A DNA stretch of 56,456 nucleotides, taken from positions 1-56,456 of the forward strand of contig JAOPWV010000168.1 of the NCBI GenBank assembly GCA_025965475.1, in the 5' to 3' direction. The DNA comes from Frankiales bacterium (GTDB lineage: Bacteria > Actinomycetota > Actinomycetes > Mycobacteriales > SCTD01). Below the pieces are notes generated by a model. That model was not told the origin of the DNA and searched no databases. It saw only the letters and a list, made by a program, of their open reading frames with translations. Below, in pieces: positions 26,292 through 34,845 of the stretch; the first letter of the stretch is position 1, and each line of letters begins with the position of its first letter. The position numbers and the translations under genes were made by a program.

Positions 26292-27149
26292 GTGACCACA
26301 CCCGGGACCCTGCTCTCCCAGGTCCTCGCCCAGCTGCAGGCCTCGCCCGAGCCGCGCATGCGCGAGGTGATGACCAGCCTCGTCCGTCACCTGCACGAGT
26401 TCGCGGCGGAGGTGCGCCTGACCGACCGTGAGTGGGCGGCCGCCGTCGGGTTCCTCACCGAGACGGGCCGGCTGCCCGAGCGCGACGAGTTCATCCTCCT
26501 GTCGGACACCCTCGGCCTGTCGATGCTCGTCGACCTGCTCGGCGGCCACGCTGCCGAAGGCGCCACCGAGACCACCGTGCTCGGGCCCTTCTACGTCCCG
26601 GACAGCCCGCGGCGCGGGAACGGCACAAGCACGGCCGAGCGGCCGAGCGGCGATCCCGCCTTCGTGAGCGGCCGGGTGCTGGGCACCGATGGCACGTCGA
26701 TCACCGGGGCCGAGGTCGACGTCTGGCAGAACGGCGCCGACATGATGTACGCGGTCCAGGACAAGACCATGCCGCCCGGCAACCTCCGCGGGCTGTTCAC
26801 CACGGACGACGAGGGACGGTTCTCCTTCCTCGGCGTCCGGCCGGTGGACTACCCGGTTCCCGTCGACGGCCCGGTGGGCCGGCTGCTCGAGGCCACCGGG
26901 CGCCATCCGTGGCGTGCCGCGCACCTGCACGCCATCGTGCGCGCCGACGGCTACCACCCGGTCACGACGCACCTGTTCGACGACGAGAGCCGCTACCTCG
27001 ACAGTGATGTCGTCTTCGGGGTGAAGCCCTCGCTCATCAAGCACTTCACGCCGCACGAGCCCGGGCAGCCGGACCGGCCGGCCGGTATCGGGCCGGCCGA
27101 GCGCTGGTACTCGCTCGACCACGACTTCGTACTCGTCCGCGCGACCTGA
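26292..27149 (+). CDS. Intradiol ring-cleavage dioxygenase, hydroxyquinol 1,2-dioxygenase-like
   Basis: 285-aa non-haem Fe(III) dioxygenase. The N-terminal helical domain (about 1-95) and ETTVLGPFYVPDSP (about 97-110) are typical of the hydroxyquinol/chlorocatechol 1,2-dioxygenase branch. The iron ligands expected are Tyr in PVDYPVP (about 200), Tyr earlier and His-x-His in AHLHAIV (about 220). Ring cleavage of hydroxyquinol gives maleylacetate, which is reduced to 3-oxoadipate and then activated by the CoA-transferase in the same operon. No maleylacetate reductase is present in the window, so it must lie elsewhere or the substrate is a catechol. GTG 26292 has GGAGG upstream. Confidence 0.85.
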   Translation: MTTPGTLLSQVLAQLQASPEPRMREVMTSLVRHLHEFAAEVRLTDREWAAAVGFLTETGRLPERDEFILLSDTLGLSMLVDLLGGHAAEGATETTVLGPFYVPDSPRRGNGTSTAERPSGDPAFVSGRVLGTDGTSITGAEVDVWQNGADMMYAVQDKTMPPGNLRGLFTTDDEGRFSFLGVRPVDYPVPVDGPVGRLLEATGRHPWRAAHLHAIVRADGYHPVTTHLFDDESRYLDSDVVFGVKPSLIKHFTPHEPGQPDRPAGIGPAERWYSLDHDFVLVRAT

Positions 27150-27173
27150 CCCGACCACACCGAGGAGAAGCCC

Positions 27174-28292
27174 ATGGCCCCCCGCACCGCGCCACCGTTC
27201 CGTGCCGACCACGTCGGGAGCCTGCTGCGTCCAGCCCGGCTGCTCGAGGCCCGCCAGCAGCACGCGGACGGCGCGATCACCGCCGACCAGCTACGGGAGA
27301 CGGAGGACGACGCGATCCGCGACGTGGTCCGGATGCAGGAGGACGTCGGGCTGCAGTCCTCGACGGACGGCGAGTTCCGGCGTACGTCCTGGCACATGGA
27401 CTTCATCTACCGGCTCGGCGGGGTCGGCCGGACCGACGAGAAGCTCACGGTGCACTTCCGCAACGAGCAGGGAGAGCTCGACTTCGAGTCGGCCGCCCTG
27501 CGGGTGCACGATCGGGTGACGCTGCAGGAGACGATCTTCGCGGAGGCGTTCTCGTTCCTGAAGGACACCGTGAAGACGGCGACCCCGAAGCTGACGATCC
27601 CCTCGCCGAACATGCTGCACTACCGCGGCGGCCGCGCGTCCATCGACGAGCAGGTCTACCCGGAGCTGGAGGCGTTCTGGGAGGACCTCGCGGCGGCGTA
27701 CGCCGAAGAGGTCCGCCGGCTGGGCGAGCTCGGCTGCACCTACCTCCAGCTCGACGACACGAGCCTGGCCTACCTCAACGACCCCAAGCAGCGGGACATC
27801 GTCCGCTCGCAGGGCGGCGACGCGGAACACCAGCACGAGCGCTACATCCAGCAGATCAACGCGTCGCTGGCCGGGCGTCCGGAGGGCATGAACGTCACCA
27901 CCCACATGTGCCGCGGCAACTTCCGCTCGTCCTGGGCGGCCGAGGGCGGCTACGACTTCGTCGCCGAGGCGTTGTTCTCGGAGCTGGACGTCGACGGGTT
28001 CTTCCTCGAGTACGACGACAGCCGTTCCGGGGGCTTCGAGCCGCTGCGGTTCGTGCCGCCAGGCAAGACGGTGGTGCTCGGCCTGGTGACCACCAAGCGC
28101 GGCGGGCTGGAGGACAAGGACACCCTCAAGCGCCGGATCGACGAGGCCAGCCAGTACGTCCCGCTCGACCAGCTGGCCCTCTCGCCGCAGTGCGGGTTCT
28201 CGTCCACCGTCGAGGGCAACGCGCTGACCTTCGACGAGCAGGTGGCCAAGCTCAGCCTGATCGTCGAGACCGCCGCGGAGGTCTGGGGCTAG
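27174..28292 (+). CDS. MetE-like cobalamin-independent methyltransferase family protein
   Basis: 372-aa protein of the short core-MetE type (YxjG/YxjH-like), half the length of MetE. The zinc-binding residues are visible: His and Cys in THMCRGN (about 243-249), Glu in FLEYDD (about 277) and Cys in SPQCGFSS (about 338-345). The N-terminal half of MetE that binds polyglutamyl folate is absent. It may transfer a methyl group to or from a small thiol. In this operon it could serve a demethylation step, but this is a guess. It overlaps the convergent RpiR gene end by 4 bp. Confidence 0.85.
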   Translation: MAPRTAPPFRADHVGSLLRPARLLEARQQHADGAITADQLRETEDDAIRDVVRMQEDVGLQSSTDGEFRRTSWHMDFIYRLGGVGRTDEKLTVHFRNEQGELDFESAALRVHDRVTLQETIFAEAFSFLKDTVKTATPKLTIPSPNMLHYRGGRASIDEQVYPELEAFWEDLAAAYAEEVRRLGELGCTYLQLDDTSLAYLNDPKQRDIVRSQGGDAEHQHERYIQQINASLAGRPEGMNVTTHMCRGNFRSSWAAEGGYDFVAEALFSELDVDGFFLEYDDSRSGGFEPLRFVPPGKTVVLGLVTTKRGGLEDKDTLKRRIDEASQYVPLDQLALSPQCGFSSTVEGNALTFDEQVAKLSLIVETAAEVWG

Positions 28293-29164
28293 TCCGTGGT
28301 GGCGCCCTGGAACGTGAGGTCGATCGCCTCCATACGCGCGGTGGCCTGCGGGCCCAGGCGTTCCAGGACGCCGGCCAGCACGGTCTCCACCACTGCTGTT
28401 GCCGGGACCAGGCTGTCGAACGGGCTGGCGCCCTCCACCCGGGACGGCAGGACGACGTCGGCCACCTCGGCGACGGGCGACAGCCAGGGGTCGGTGAACA
28501 GCACCACGGTCGCGCCGCGACGTTTGCTCTGCCGCGCCAGCTCGACGATGTCGCGCTGGTAGCGGCGGACGTCGAAGACGACGCAGACGTCGCGCCGGCC
28601 GAGGTCGGCGAGGAACGGCGCAGTCACCGAAGGCTGCACGTCCAGGGTCCGGGTCCCCGGCCGCAACAGCCGCAGGTGGAGGTCGAGGTAGTGCGCGAGC
28701 ACGTAGGAGAACCGGCCGCCGAAGCTGGTGATGCGGAGCCGGGGGTCGGTCAGCAGAGTGACGGCCGCCTGCAGTTCGTCCTCCGGCAGGGCATCCAGGG
28801 AGTTCTCCACCTGGCGGCCGAGCAACCGGCCGGCCGAGGTTCGCAGGTCCTCGCCCGCCCGGCTGCCCGAGGCGTCCTCCGGCTGTCCGGTCAGGGGCGA
28901 GAAGCTGCGCAGGGCCAGCTCCGCGCGCAGGGCGTCCTGGAACTCCCGGAAGCTGGCGTAGCCCAGTGAGGCCACGTAGCGCACGACTGTCGCCGTGCTG
29001 ACGTTCGCCTGGGTGCCCAGGCTGCTGGCCGTGTCCAGGCCGGCCGACGGGTAGCTGGCGAGCAGGGCCCGGGCGATCCGGCGCTCGGAGGCGGAAGCGC
29101 GCGTCAGCCCGTCCCGGACCCGGCCGGCCACCGAGACGAACCCGCTGTCCTGAGGGTCCTGCAT
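28289..29164 (-). CDS. RpiR-family transcriptional regulator
   Basis: 291-aa regulator: N-terminal HTH_6 domain (about 10-80, with ANVSTATVVRYVASLGYASFREF) and a C-terminal sugar-isomerase (SIS) domain (about 130-260, VCVVFDVRRYQRDIVELARQSKRRGA). The SIS domain binds a phosphosugar or related metabolite in known members. Start at ATG 29164 with GGAGGG ribosome site. Divergent from the GS-like operon, across a symmetrical element (29196-29250), so control of that operon is likely. Confidence 0.9.
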   Translation of the reverse strand: MQDPQDSGFVSVAGRVRDGLTRASASERRIARALLASYPSAGLDTASSLGTQANVSTATVVRYVASLGYASFREFQDALRAELALRSFSPLTGQPEDASGSRAGEDLRTSAGRLLGRQVENSLDALPEDELQAAVTLLTDPRLRITSFGGRFSYVLAHYLDLHLRLLRPGTRTLDVQPSVTAPFLADLGRRDVCVVFDVRRYQRDIVELARQSKRRGATVVLFTDPWLSPVAEVADVVLPSRVEGASPFDSLVPATAVVETVLAGVLERLGPQATARMEAIDLTFQGATTD

Positions 29165-29195
29165 GCCTGCACCCTCCGGGGACGGACTTTCCTGC

Positions 29196-29250
29196 TGAAA
29201 CAGACCATTCACGTGCCGGAGATTGACCGGCACTGGCAACGACTGTTTCA
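29196..29250. promoter_or_regulatory. Nested dyad element between rpiR and the GS-like operon
   Basis: Two concentric perfect inverted repeats share the centre 29223: outer TGAAACAG (29196-29203) / CTGTTTCA (29243-29250) and inner GTGCCGG (29213-29219) / CCGGCAC (29227-29233). TGAAA..TTTCA half-sites are usual for RpiR proteins (known for the family). The position between the two divergent starts suits an operator for the RpiR-like regulator. Confidence 0.55.
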
Positions 29251-29294
29251 TTGCGGCCGCGGGCCCCGCAAGCGGGTCGGAGGAGGAGACTCGT

Positions 29295-30623
29295 GTGACC
29301 GGCGAGCTGCGGGGCGCATCGGGTCCTGAGGATCCGGCTCCAGGCCTGCTGTTCGCGGCGACCTGCGACCTGGTGGCGATCGTGCGCGGCCGGGCGGTGC
29401 CCGCCACTGCCGAGAAGGCCTTTCTCGATCGCGGCGTCGGCTGGGTGCCGGCCGACCTGGCCATGACCGGATTCGGCCACATCGCCGATGACAACGTCTT
29501 CGGCGCGGCCGGCGACCTCCGGCTGCTGCCCGACTCCGCCAGCGCCGTCGACATCGCCCCGGACGGGGAGGTCCCCGGCATGCGGGTGTTCCTCGCCGAT
29601 CAGGTCGAGGTGGACGGCAGCCCCTGGCCAGGCTGTCCGCGCGGCTTCCTGCGCACTGCCCTGCAGCGCCTGTACGAGGAGTACGGCCTGCGCGTGCTGG
29701 CCAGCTTCGAGCACGAATTCGTCGTGCACGGTGCCGGCGGCGACGCCTTCTCCCTGCAGAGGCTGCGGGGTGCCGAGCCGTTCGGCAGTGACCTGGTGGC
29801 CTGCCTCGAGCAGGCGGGCTTCGGGCCGGAGAACTGGCTGCCGGAGTACGGCAGTCAGCAGTTCGAGATCACGCTCGCCCCGGCGGACGGGCTGGTCGCA
29901 GCCGACCGCGCGATCCTGCTGCGCGAGCTCGTGCGCGACCTCGCGCGCCGGCGGGGACTGCGGACCAGCTTCGCCCCGATCCTGGAGCCGGGTGGGACGG
30001 GTAACGGCGTCCACGTCCACCTGTCGTTGATCGATGACGTGGGCGAGCCCGTACTCGCCGCACCCGGGCGGCCGGGTGGGCTGTCCGCGCTCGGCCAGGC
30101 CTTCTGTGACGGCATCGTCGCGCACGCCCCCGCGCTGTCCGCCATCGCGGCGCCGAGCGTGAACAGCTACCTGCGGTTGCGCCCCCACACCTGGAGCGCA
30201 GGCGGTGCGTTCCTCGCCGAGCGGAGCCGCGAGGCGTTGCTCCGGATCTGCCCCGGCCAGGGTCACCCGGCTGCGGCGGGCGGCGGGTTCAACCTCGAGT
30301 ACCGCGCAGCTGACGCCACCGCGAACCCGTGGCTCGTCCTCGGTGCCCTGGTCCACGCCGGGCTGGCCGGTCTGTCGGGGGAGTGCGTACCGACCCGGGT
30401 GTGGCCGCCAGAGGTCGACGTCGACCAGGCCGGGGCGGCCATCGCGCCGCTGCCGTCCTCCCTCGGCTCCGCGCTGGACGCGCTGGAGCGCGACGAGGTC
30501 GCCGTCGAGTGGTTCCCGCCGGTCCTGCTCACCACCTTCCTGTCCGTCAAGCGCGCTGAGCTCGACGAGTTGAGCGGCCTTGATGACGCGGCGCTCTGCC
30601 GGCGGGTGTCCGATGTCTACTGA
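29295..30623 (+). CDS. Glutamine-synthetase-like ligase (gamma-glutamyl amide synthetase candidate)
   Basis: 442-aa type-I GS-fold enzyme. Visible active-site pieces are the ExE motif FEHEFVVHG (about 130-140), the Glu region LPEYGSQQFEITLAP (about 182-196), the His region GNGVHVHLSL (about 235-245) and the NSYLRLRPHTWSAG loop (about 290). It is far from housekeeping GlnA in sequence and sits in an operon with an amidohydrolase and a glutaminase-type hydrolase. The likely reaction is ATP-dependent gamma-glutamylation of an amine, as in PuuA, IpuC and aniline TdnQ/AtdA1. GTG 29295 has the perfect site AGGAGGAG 6 bp upstream. Confidence 0.82.
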   Translation: MTGELRGASGPEDPAPGLLFAATCDLVAIVRGRAVPATAEKAFLDRGVGWVPADLAMTGFGHIADDNVFGAAGDLRLLPDSASAVDIAPDGEVPGMRVFLADQVEVDGSPWPGCPRGFLRTALQRLYEEYGLRVLASFEHEFVVHGAGGDAFSLQRLRGAEPFGSDLVACLEQAGFGPENWLPEYGSQQFEITLAPADGLVAADRAILLRELVRDLARRRGLRTSFAPILEPGGTGNGVHVHLSLIDDVGEPVLAAPGRPGGLSALGQAFCDGIVAHAPALSAIAAPSVNSYLRLRPHTWSAGGAFLAERSREALLRICPGQGHPAAAGGGFNLEYRAADATANPWLVLGALVHAGLAGLSGECVPTRVWPPEVDVDQAGAAIAPLPSSLGSALDALERDEVAVEWFPPVLLTTFLSVKRAELDELSGLDDAALCRRVSDVY

Positions 30624-31758
30624 CCTGGCGGAGGTGGTCGAGCACCTGCCGCTGGTGGACCACCACGTGCACGGCGCCAGCCGCTGCGACCTCGCTCGCG
30701 ACGAGCTGGCGTCCCACCTCACCGAGGCCACGCTGCCACCGCCGGCCGGCACCAGCCAGTTCGAGTCCCAGGTCGGGTTCGCGCTCCGGCGCTGGTGCGC
30801 ACCGCTGTTGGATCTGCCGGCGCACGCCGAGGTCGAGGCGTACGTGGCCCGCCGGGCCGAACTCGGTGCGGCGGAGGTCAACCGCAGACTGCTGGTCGCC
30901 AGCGGCATCGACCACTTCCTGGTCGAGACCGGCTACCGCGCGGACGAGATCTACGGCCCGGCCGAGATGGCGGCGGCGGCCGGCGCCCGGGCCGGCGAGC
31001 TGGTCCGCCTGGAGAGCGTCGCCGAGGAGCTGTCCCGCACCGGGGTCGGCGCCGGCGAGTTCGCCAGCCGCTACGTCGAGGAACTCTGGACGCGGACGAC
31101 GGCCGCCGTCGGGTTGAAGTCGATCATCGCCTACCGCCACGGCCTGGACTTCGCGCCCGAGCGGCCGGCACCGGACGCGGTGCGTACGGCGGCGGGCGCG
31201 TGGCTGGCCGAGATGGAGCGCACCGGCCAGGCCCGGATCAGCGACCCGGTGCTGTTGCGTCACCTGCTCTGGGCGGGCGTGGACCGCGGGCTGCCGCTGC
31301 AGTTCCATGTCGGCTACGGCGACCCCGACCTGGAGTTGCACCGATGCGACCCGCTGTTGATGACCGGGTTCCTCCGGGCGATCCAGCCTCGCGGGATCCC
31401 GGTCCTGCTGCTGCACTGTTACCCGTTCCACCGCCAGGCGGGCTACCTGGCGCAGGTCTTCCCTGACGTGTACCTCGATGTGGGGCTGGCCGTGAACTAC
31501 ACGGGCGCCCGGTCGGCAGCGGTGGTCGCCGAGTCGCTGGAGCTCGCGCCCTTCTCGAAACTGCTGTTCTCCACGGACGCGTGGGGGCCCGCGGAACTGC
31601 ACTACCTGGGCGCCCGCCTGTGGCGCCGCGCGTTCACCCGCGTCGTACAGCGGTGGATCGACGACGGCGATTGGTCGCCGGCGGACGCGGTGCGGGTGGC
31701 CGAGCTCGTCGGCTTCCGCAACGCGGAACGCGTCTATCAACTGGACGGCCCGCCATGA
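30613..31758 (+). CDS. Metal-dependent amidohydrolase (amidohydrolase_2 type)
   Basis: 381-aa TIM-barrel hydrolase. HxH is in VDHHVHGAS (about residue 17), a metal-binding His is in LQFHVGYGD (about 235), another is in LLHCYPFH (about 275) and the catalytic Asp is in LFSTDAWGP (about 328). The combination of such a hydrolase and a GS-like protein is like the two halves of fungal FluG. It overlaps the GS-like gene by 11 bp. Substrate unknown; it may cleave a gamma-glutamyl or ring amide. Confidence 0.8.
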   Translation: MSTDLAEVVEHLPLVDHHVHGASRCDLARDELASHLTEATLPPPAGTSQFESQVGFALRRWCAPLLDLPAHAEVEAYVARRAELGAAEVNRRLLVASGIDHFLVETGYRADEIYGPAEMAAAAGARAGELVRLESVAEELSRTGVGAGEFASRYVEELWTRTTAAVGLKSIIAYRHGLDFAPERPAPDAVRTAAGAWLAEMERTGQARISDPVLLRHLLWAGVDRGLPLQFHVGYGDPDLELHRCDPLLMTGFLRAIQPRGIPVLLLHCYPFHRQAGYLAQVFPDVYLDVGLAVNYTGARSAAVVAESLELAPFSKLLFSTDAWGPAELHYLGARLWRRAFTRVVQRWIDDGDWSPADAVRVAELVGFRNAERVYQLDGPP

Positions 31759-31798
31759 CCCGGGACGTCCTGAACGCCGTCGAAGGGGTGTGACGCCG

Positions 31799-32533
31799 AT
31801 GTGCCGGCTGCTGGGATGGGCCTCGCCCGAGCCCCTGAGCGCGACGGAGGTGGTGGGGGAGGACGCCGGCCGGCTGCACGCGCTGTCCCGGCTGCACCAG
31901 GACGGCTGGGGGGAGGCCTGGTACGAGCAGGGCGAGGTACGGCGGCGCCGCGAGATCGACGCCGCGCACGCCAGCAGCGTCTTCGCCTCGACGATCGAGC
32001 AGGTCCGGTCGCCGGTCGGGCTGGTCCATCTGCGGTGGGCCACCGACCACATCGCCCGCCGGCTCCCGAACACCCATCCGTTCGTCCACGACGGTGTGGC
32101 GTTCGCGCACAACGGGGCACTCAGGCGCGGCCCGCACCTCGACGCGCTGGTCGACGAGGACCTGCTGGCCGGCGCGGAAGGGGACACCGACAGCGAGCGC
32201 TTGTTCCTGGCGATCCTCACCGCGCGGCGTCGGACGGGATCCCTCGAAGGAGCCGTCGCGGACGTGATCGGGAGGCTCGACCCGGACTCGTGGAACTCGC
32301 TCAACTTCGTCCTGCTCGAGCCGGGCCGTCTGCACGCGCTGTGCTGCAACGACGCGGCCCGTCGTCCGGAGGACTCAGCACCGGACTACTTCCGGATGTT
32401 CTTCGAGACCACGCGCGCCTGCACCTCCGTGTGGTCGTCCGGCGTCCGCAAGCACACGGCCAGCGAGCTACCGAACCGGCACCTGCTCGGCGTCGACGTC
32501 ACGACGGGGGAGGTGCGACTCAGACCCGTCTGA
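31799..32533 (+). CDS. Class II glutamine amidotransferase
   Basis: 244-aa Ntn-hydrolase of the GATase_4/EgtC type. The start at ATG 31799 is chosen because it makes MCRLLGWAS the N terminus, so that Cys2 becomes the catalytic nucleophile after Met removal; a longer start would bury it. HLRWATDHIA (about 75) and HNGALRRG (about 100) are typical of the family. Known relatives include EgtC, which removes a gamma-glutamyl group. It probably hydrolyses a gamma-glutamyl amide made by the GS-like enzyme. A 12-codon reading frame (31755-31793) between the upstream stop and this start may help translational coupling. Confidence 0.85.
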   Translation: MCRLLGWASPEPLSATEVVGEDAGRLHALSRLHQDGWGEAWYEQGEVRRRREIDAAHASSVFASTIEQVRSPVGLVHLRWATDHIARRLPNTHPFVHDGVAFAHNGALRRGPHLDALVDEDLLAGAEGDTDSERLFLAILTARRRTGSLEGAVADVIGRLDPDSWNSLNFVLLEPGRLHALCCNDAARRPEDSAPDYFRMFFETTRACTSVWSSGVRKHTASELPNRHLLGVDVTTGEVRLRPV

Positions 32534-32595
32534 GCACCACGTCGGCCCGACCGGTCGACCCGCCCGCAGTCCTCCACCTTCATGAGGAGCACTCC

Positions 32596-34104
32596 ATGGC
32601 CCACCAACCCGTGCCGCAGCAAGGCGGCACCCTCCGTCGCGAACTGAAGATGTGGGAGGCCATCGGCATCTCCCTGGCGCTCATGGCCCCGTCGATGGCG
32701 GCGAACATCAACCCGCAGGGGACGGCCGGCACCGTGGGCCGGGCGGTCCCGCTCGCGTTCGCCCTCGCGACGGTCGGGGTGCTGCTGATCGCGTACACGT
32801 TCGTCCGGCTCTGCCAGCGGTTCCATCACGCTGGCAGCGTGTACGGCTTCGTCGGGGCGACCCTCGGGCCGCGAGCCGGTGTGGTCGCGGGGTTCGGCCT
32901 GCTCGGTACGTACATCTTCTACGGCGTCGTGACGTCCACGGCCGCCGGGATCTTCGGAGCGACGTTCCTCGACTCGCTGGGGATCTGGACACATCAGCCG
33001 GGGTGGGCGCCGTTCCTGATTTCGGCGATCGCACTGCTGGGCGTGTTCTACCTGGCCATCTCGCCGGTCCGCGGCGGCACCCGCATCCTGCTCGCGATCG
33101 AGGGCGTGACGGTCGTGCTCATCCTGATCGTCAGCGTGGTCATCCTGGTGCGCCTGCTGGCCGGGAACGCCCCGGGTGGCCACACGGTGGACTTCTCGGT
33201 CTTCTCGGTGCCGTCCGGCACCGGTGCGTCCGCGGTGTTCCTCGGCGTCGTGTTCGGGTTCCTCTCGTTCGCCGGGTTCGAGGCAGCGGCGACCCTCGGC
33301 GAGGAGGCGAAGGAGCCACGCAAGGACATCCCGCGCGCGATCCTCGGGACGGCGATCTTCGGCGGCATCTACTTCGTGTTCGTCACCGCCGTCGAGATGT
33401 GGGGCTTCGGCACCGACCAGAAGGGCGTCGAGGCCTTCATCGCGTCCGGGTCGTTGCTCGGCGACCTCGGCAGCGCGTACGTCGCGTCGTGGGTGGGCGA
33501 TGTGATCACCATCGGCGCCGCCATCAGCGCCTTCGGATGTGCCCTCGCGTGCGCGGTCGGAGCATCCCGGCTGCTGTTCGCGCTGTCCCGTGACGGGGTG
33601 GGTGCGGCGTCGCTCGGCACGCTGTCGCCGACCCGCGGCACCCCGGCCCGTGCCGCGGCCGCGGTTGTCGGCGCGATGTACGCCATCATCGCCGTCGCCT
33701 GGTTCGTCCTGCGCGCCAAGCCGTTCGACCTGTTCGTCGCCTCCGGCACGATCGGCACGCTGATCCTTCTGGTGGCGTACGCGCTGGCCACCATCGGCGC
33801 CGCCCGGCTGCTGTTCTTCTCCGGTCAGCGGGTGGTCGCGGCCTGGGAGGTCGTGATCCCGGGCCTCGCGCTGCTGTTGCTGGGCTACACGTTGTTCCGC
33901 AACGTCTGGCCCTATCCGTCCGCGGCCGCGGCCTGGTATCCCGCGCTGGCCGCGGCGTGGCTGGTGGTCGCCGTTCTTCTCGTCCTGGCCCGTCCGGCCG
34001 CGACCCGGCGGGCGGGTGAGCTGCTGACCGCGGACGAGGGGCTCCGGCCGGCCGGCCCGGATGGGCGCGGGCCGGTGGGAGCGCAGCCCGAGGCCGCGCT
34101 GTGA
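32596..34104 (+). CDS. APC-superfamily amino acid/amine permease
   Basis: 502-aa membrane transporter with about twelve helices. The first helix has ISLALMAPSMAANINPQGTAG, the usual APC start, and the sixth helix region has FLSFAGFEAAATLGEEAKEPRKDIPRA, the family signature. Likely imports an amine or amino acid that the upstream enzymes process. GAGGAG precedes ATG 32596. The C terminus overlaps the next gene by GTGA. Confidence 0.85.
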   Translation: MAHQPVPQQGGTLRRELKMWEAIGISLALMAPSMAANINPQGTAGTVGRAVPLAFALATVGVLLIAYTFVRLCQRFHHAGSVYGFVGATLGPRAGVVAGFGLLGTYIFYGVVTSTAAGIFGATFLDSLGIWTHQPGWAPFLISAIALLGVFYLAISPVRGGTRILLAIEGVTVVLILIVSVVILVRLLAGNAPGGHTVDFSVFSVPSGTGASAVFLGVVFGFLSFAGFEAAATLGEEAKEPRKDIPRAILGTAIFGGIYFVFVTAVEMWGFGTDQKGVEAFIASGSLLGDLGSAYVASWVGDVITIGAAISAFGCALACAVGASRLLFALSRDGVGAASLGTLSPTRGTPARAAAAVVGAMYAIIAVAWFVLRAKPFDLFVASGTIGTLILLVAYALATIGAARLLFFSGQRVVAAWEVVIPGLALLLLGYTLFRNVWPYPSAAAAWYPALAAAWLVVAVLLVLARPAATRRAGELLTADEGLRPAGPDGRGPVGAQPEAAL

Positions 34105-34826
34105 CTGCGACGGCCACGGACGTCGCGGCCGTCTTGGCTGGGCTGACGGTCGTCGACCTGACCCAGCCGTTGGGGCCGGACACGGTCCTGTGGCCGGGTG
34201 CGCCCAAGCTCGCCGCGGACGACGTCATCACCCGCGACGCGCACGGCTACTTCGCCCGGCTGGTCCACGTCTTCGAGCACGCGGGCACGCACTTCGACGC
34301 CCCGATCCACATGGTGGAGGGAGCGGCCCCGGTCGAGGAGGTGCCGGCGAGCACGTTGTTCCTGCCGGTGCGCTGCATCGACATCAGCGGCGACATCGCC
34401 GACGACGCGGACGCCGTGCTGACCGCCGGGCAGGTCCACCGGCACGAGGCGGAACACGGCCCGGTGCCGCCAGGTTCCGCCGTCTTCCTGCGGACCGGAT
34501 GGGAGACCCGGAACCGCGACGAGGCCGCCTACACCGGCGGTGCCGACGGCCTGCACTTCCCGGGCTTCGGGCTGGAGTCGGCGGAGCTGCTCGTCGCCGG
34601 CCGCGGTGTGGTCGGGCTGGGCATCGACACCCTCGGCATCGACGCCGGGTGCGCCCCGGAGTTTCCGGTGCACAAGAAGGTCTCGCACCCGCGGGGCGTC
34701 TGGCACGTGGAGAACCTCACGAACCTGTCGGCGCTGCCCGCGTCGGGGGCGTGGGTGTTCATCGGGGTGCCCGCGATCGTCGGCGCCTCGGGTTTCCCGG
34801 CGAGAGTGCTCGCCCTGGTGCCCTGA
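34101..34826 (+). CDS. Cyclase-family hydrolase (kynurenine formamidase-like)
   Basis: 241-aa metalloenzyme with the motif HAGTHFDAPIH (about 53-63), which is the HxGTHxDxPxH metal site of KynB and isatin hydrolase. A second conserved stretch is GIDTLGIDAG. It hydrolyses an amide or lactam ring in known members. GTG 34101 overlaps the permease stop. Its position at the end of the amine operon suggests that it acts on the imported compound. Confidence 0.82.
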   Translation: MTATATDVAAVLAGLTVVDLTQPLGPDTVLWPGAPKLAADDVITRDAHGYFARLVHVFEHAGTHFDAPIHMVEGAAPVEEVPASTLFLPVRCIDISGDIADDADAVLTAGQVHRHEAEHGPVPPGSAVFLRTGWETRNRDEAAYTGGADGLHFPGFGLESAELLVAGRGVVGLGIDTLGIDAGCAPEFPVHKKVSHPRGVWHVENLTNLSALPASGAWVFIGVPAIVGASGFPARVLALVP

Positions 34827-34845
34827 TCCGCTCCACCCTGCGTCG

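Noticed and set aside
27291-30908. A 1205-codon open frame on the minus strand
   Set aside because: It runs antisense to the MetE-like and GS-like genes and across the RpiR gene in another frame. It is a GC-rich shadow frame without any recognisable domain.
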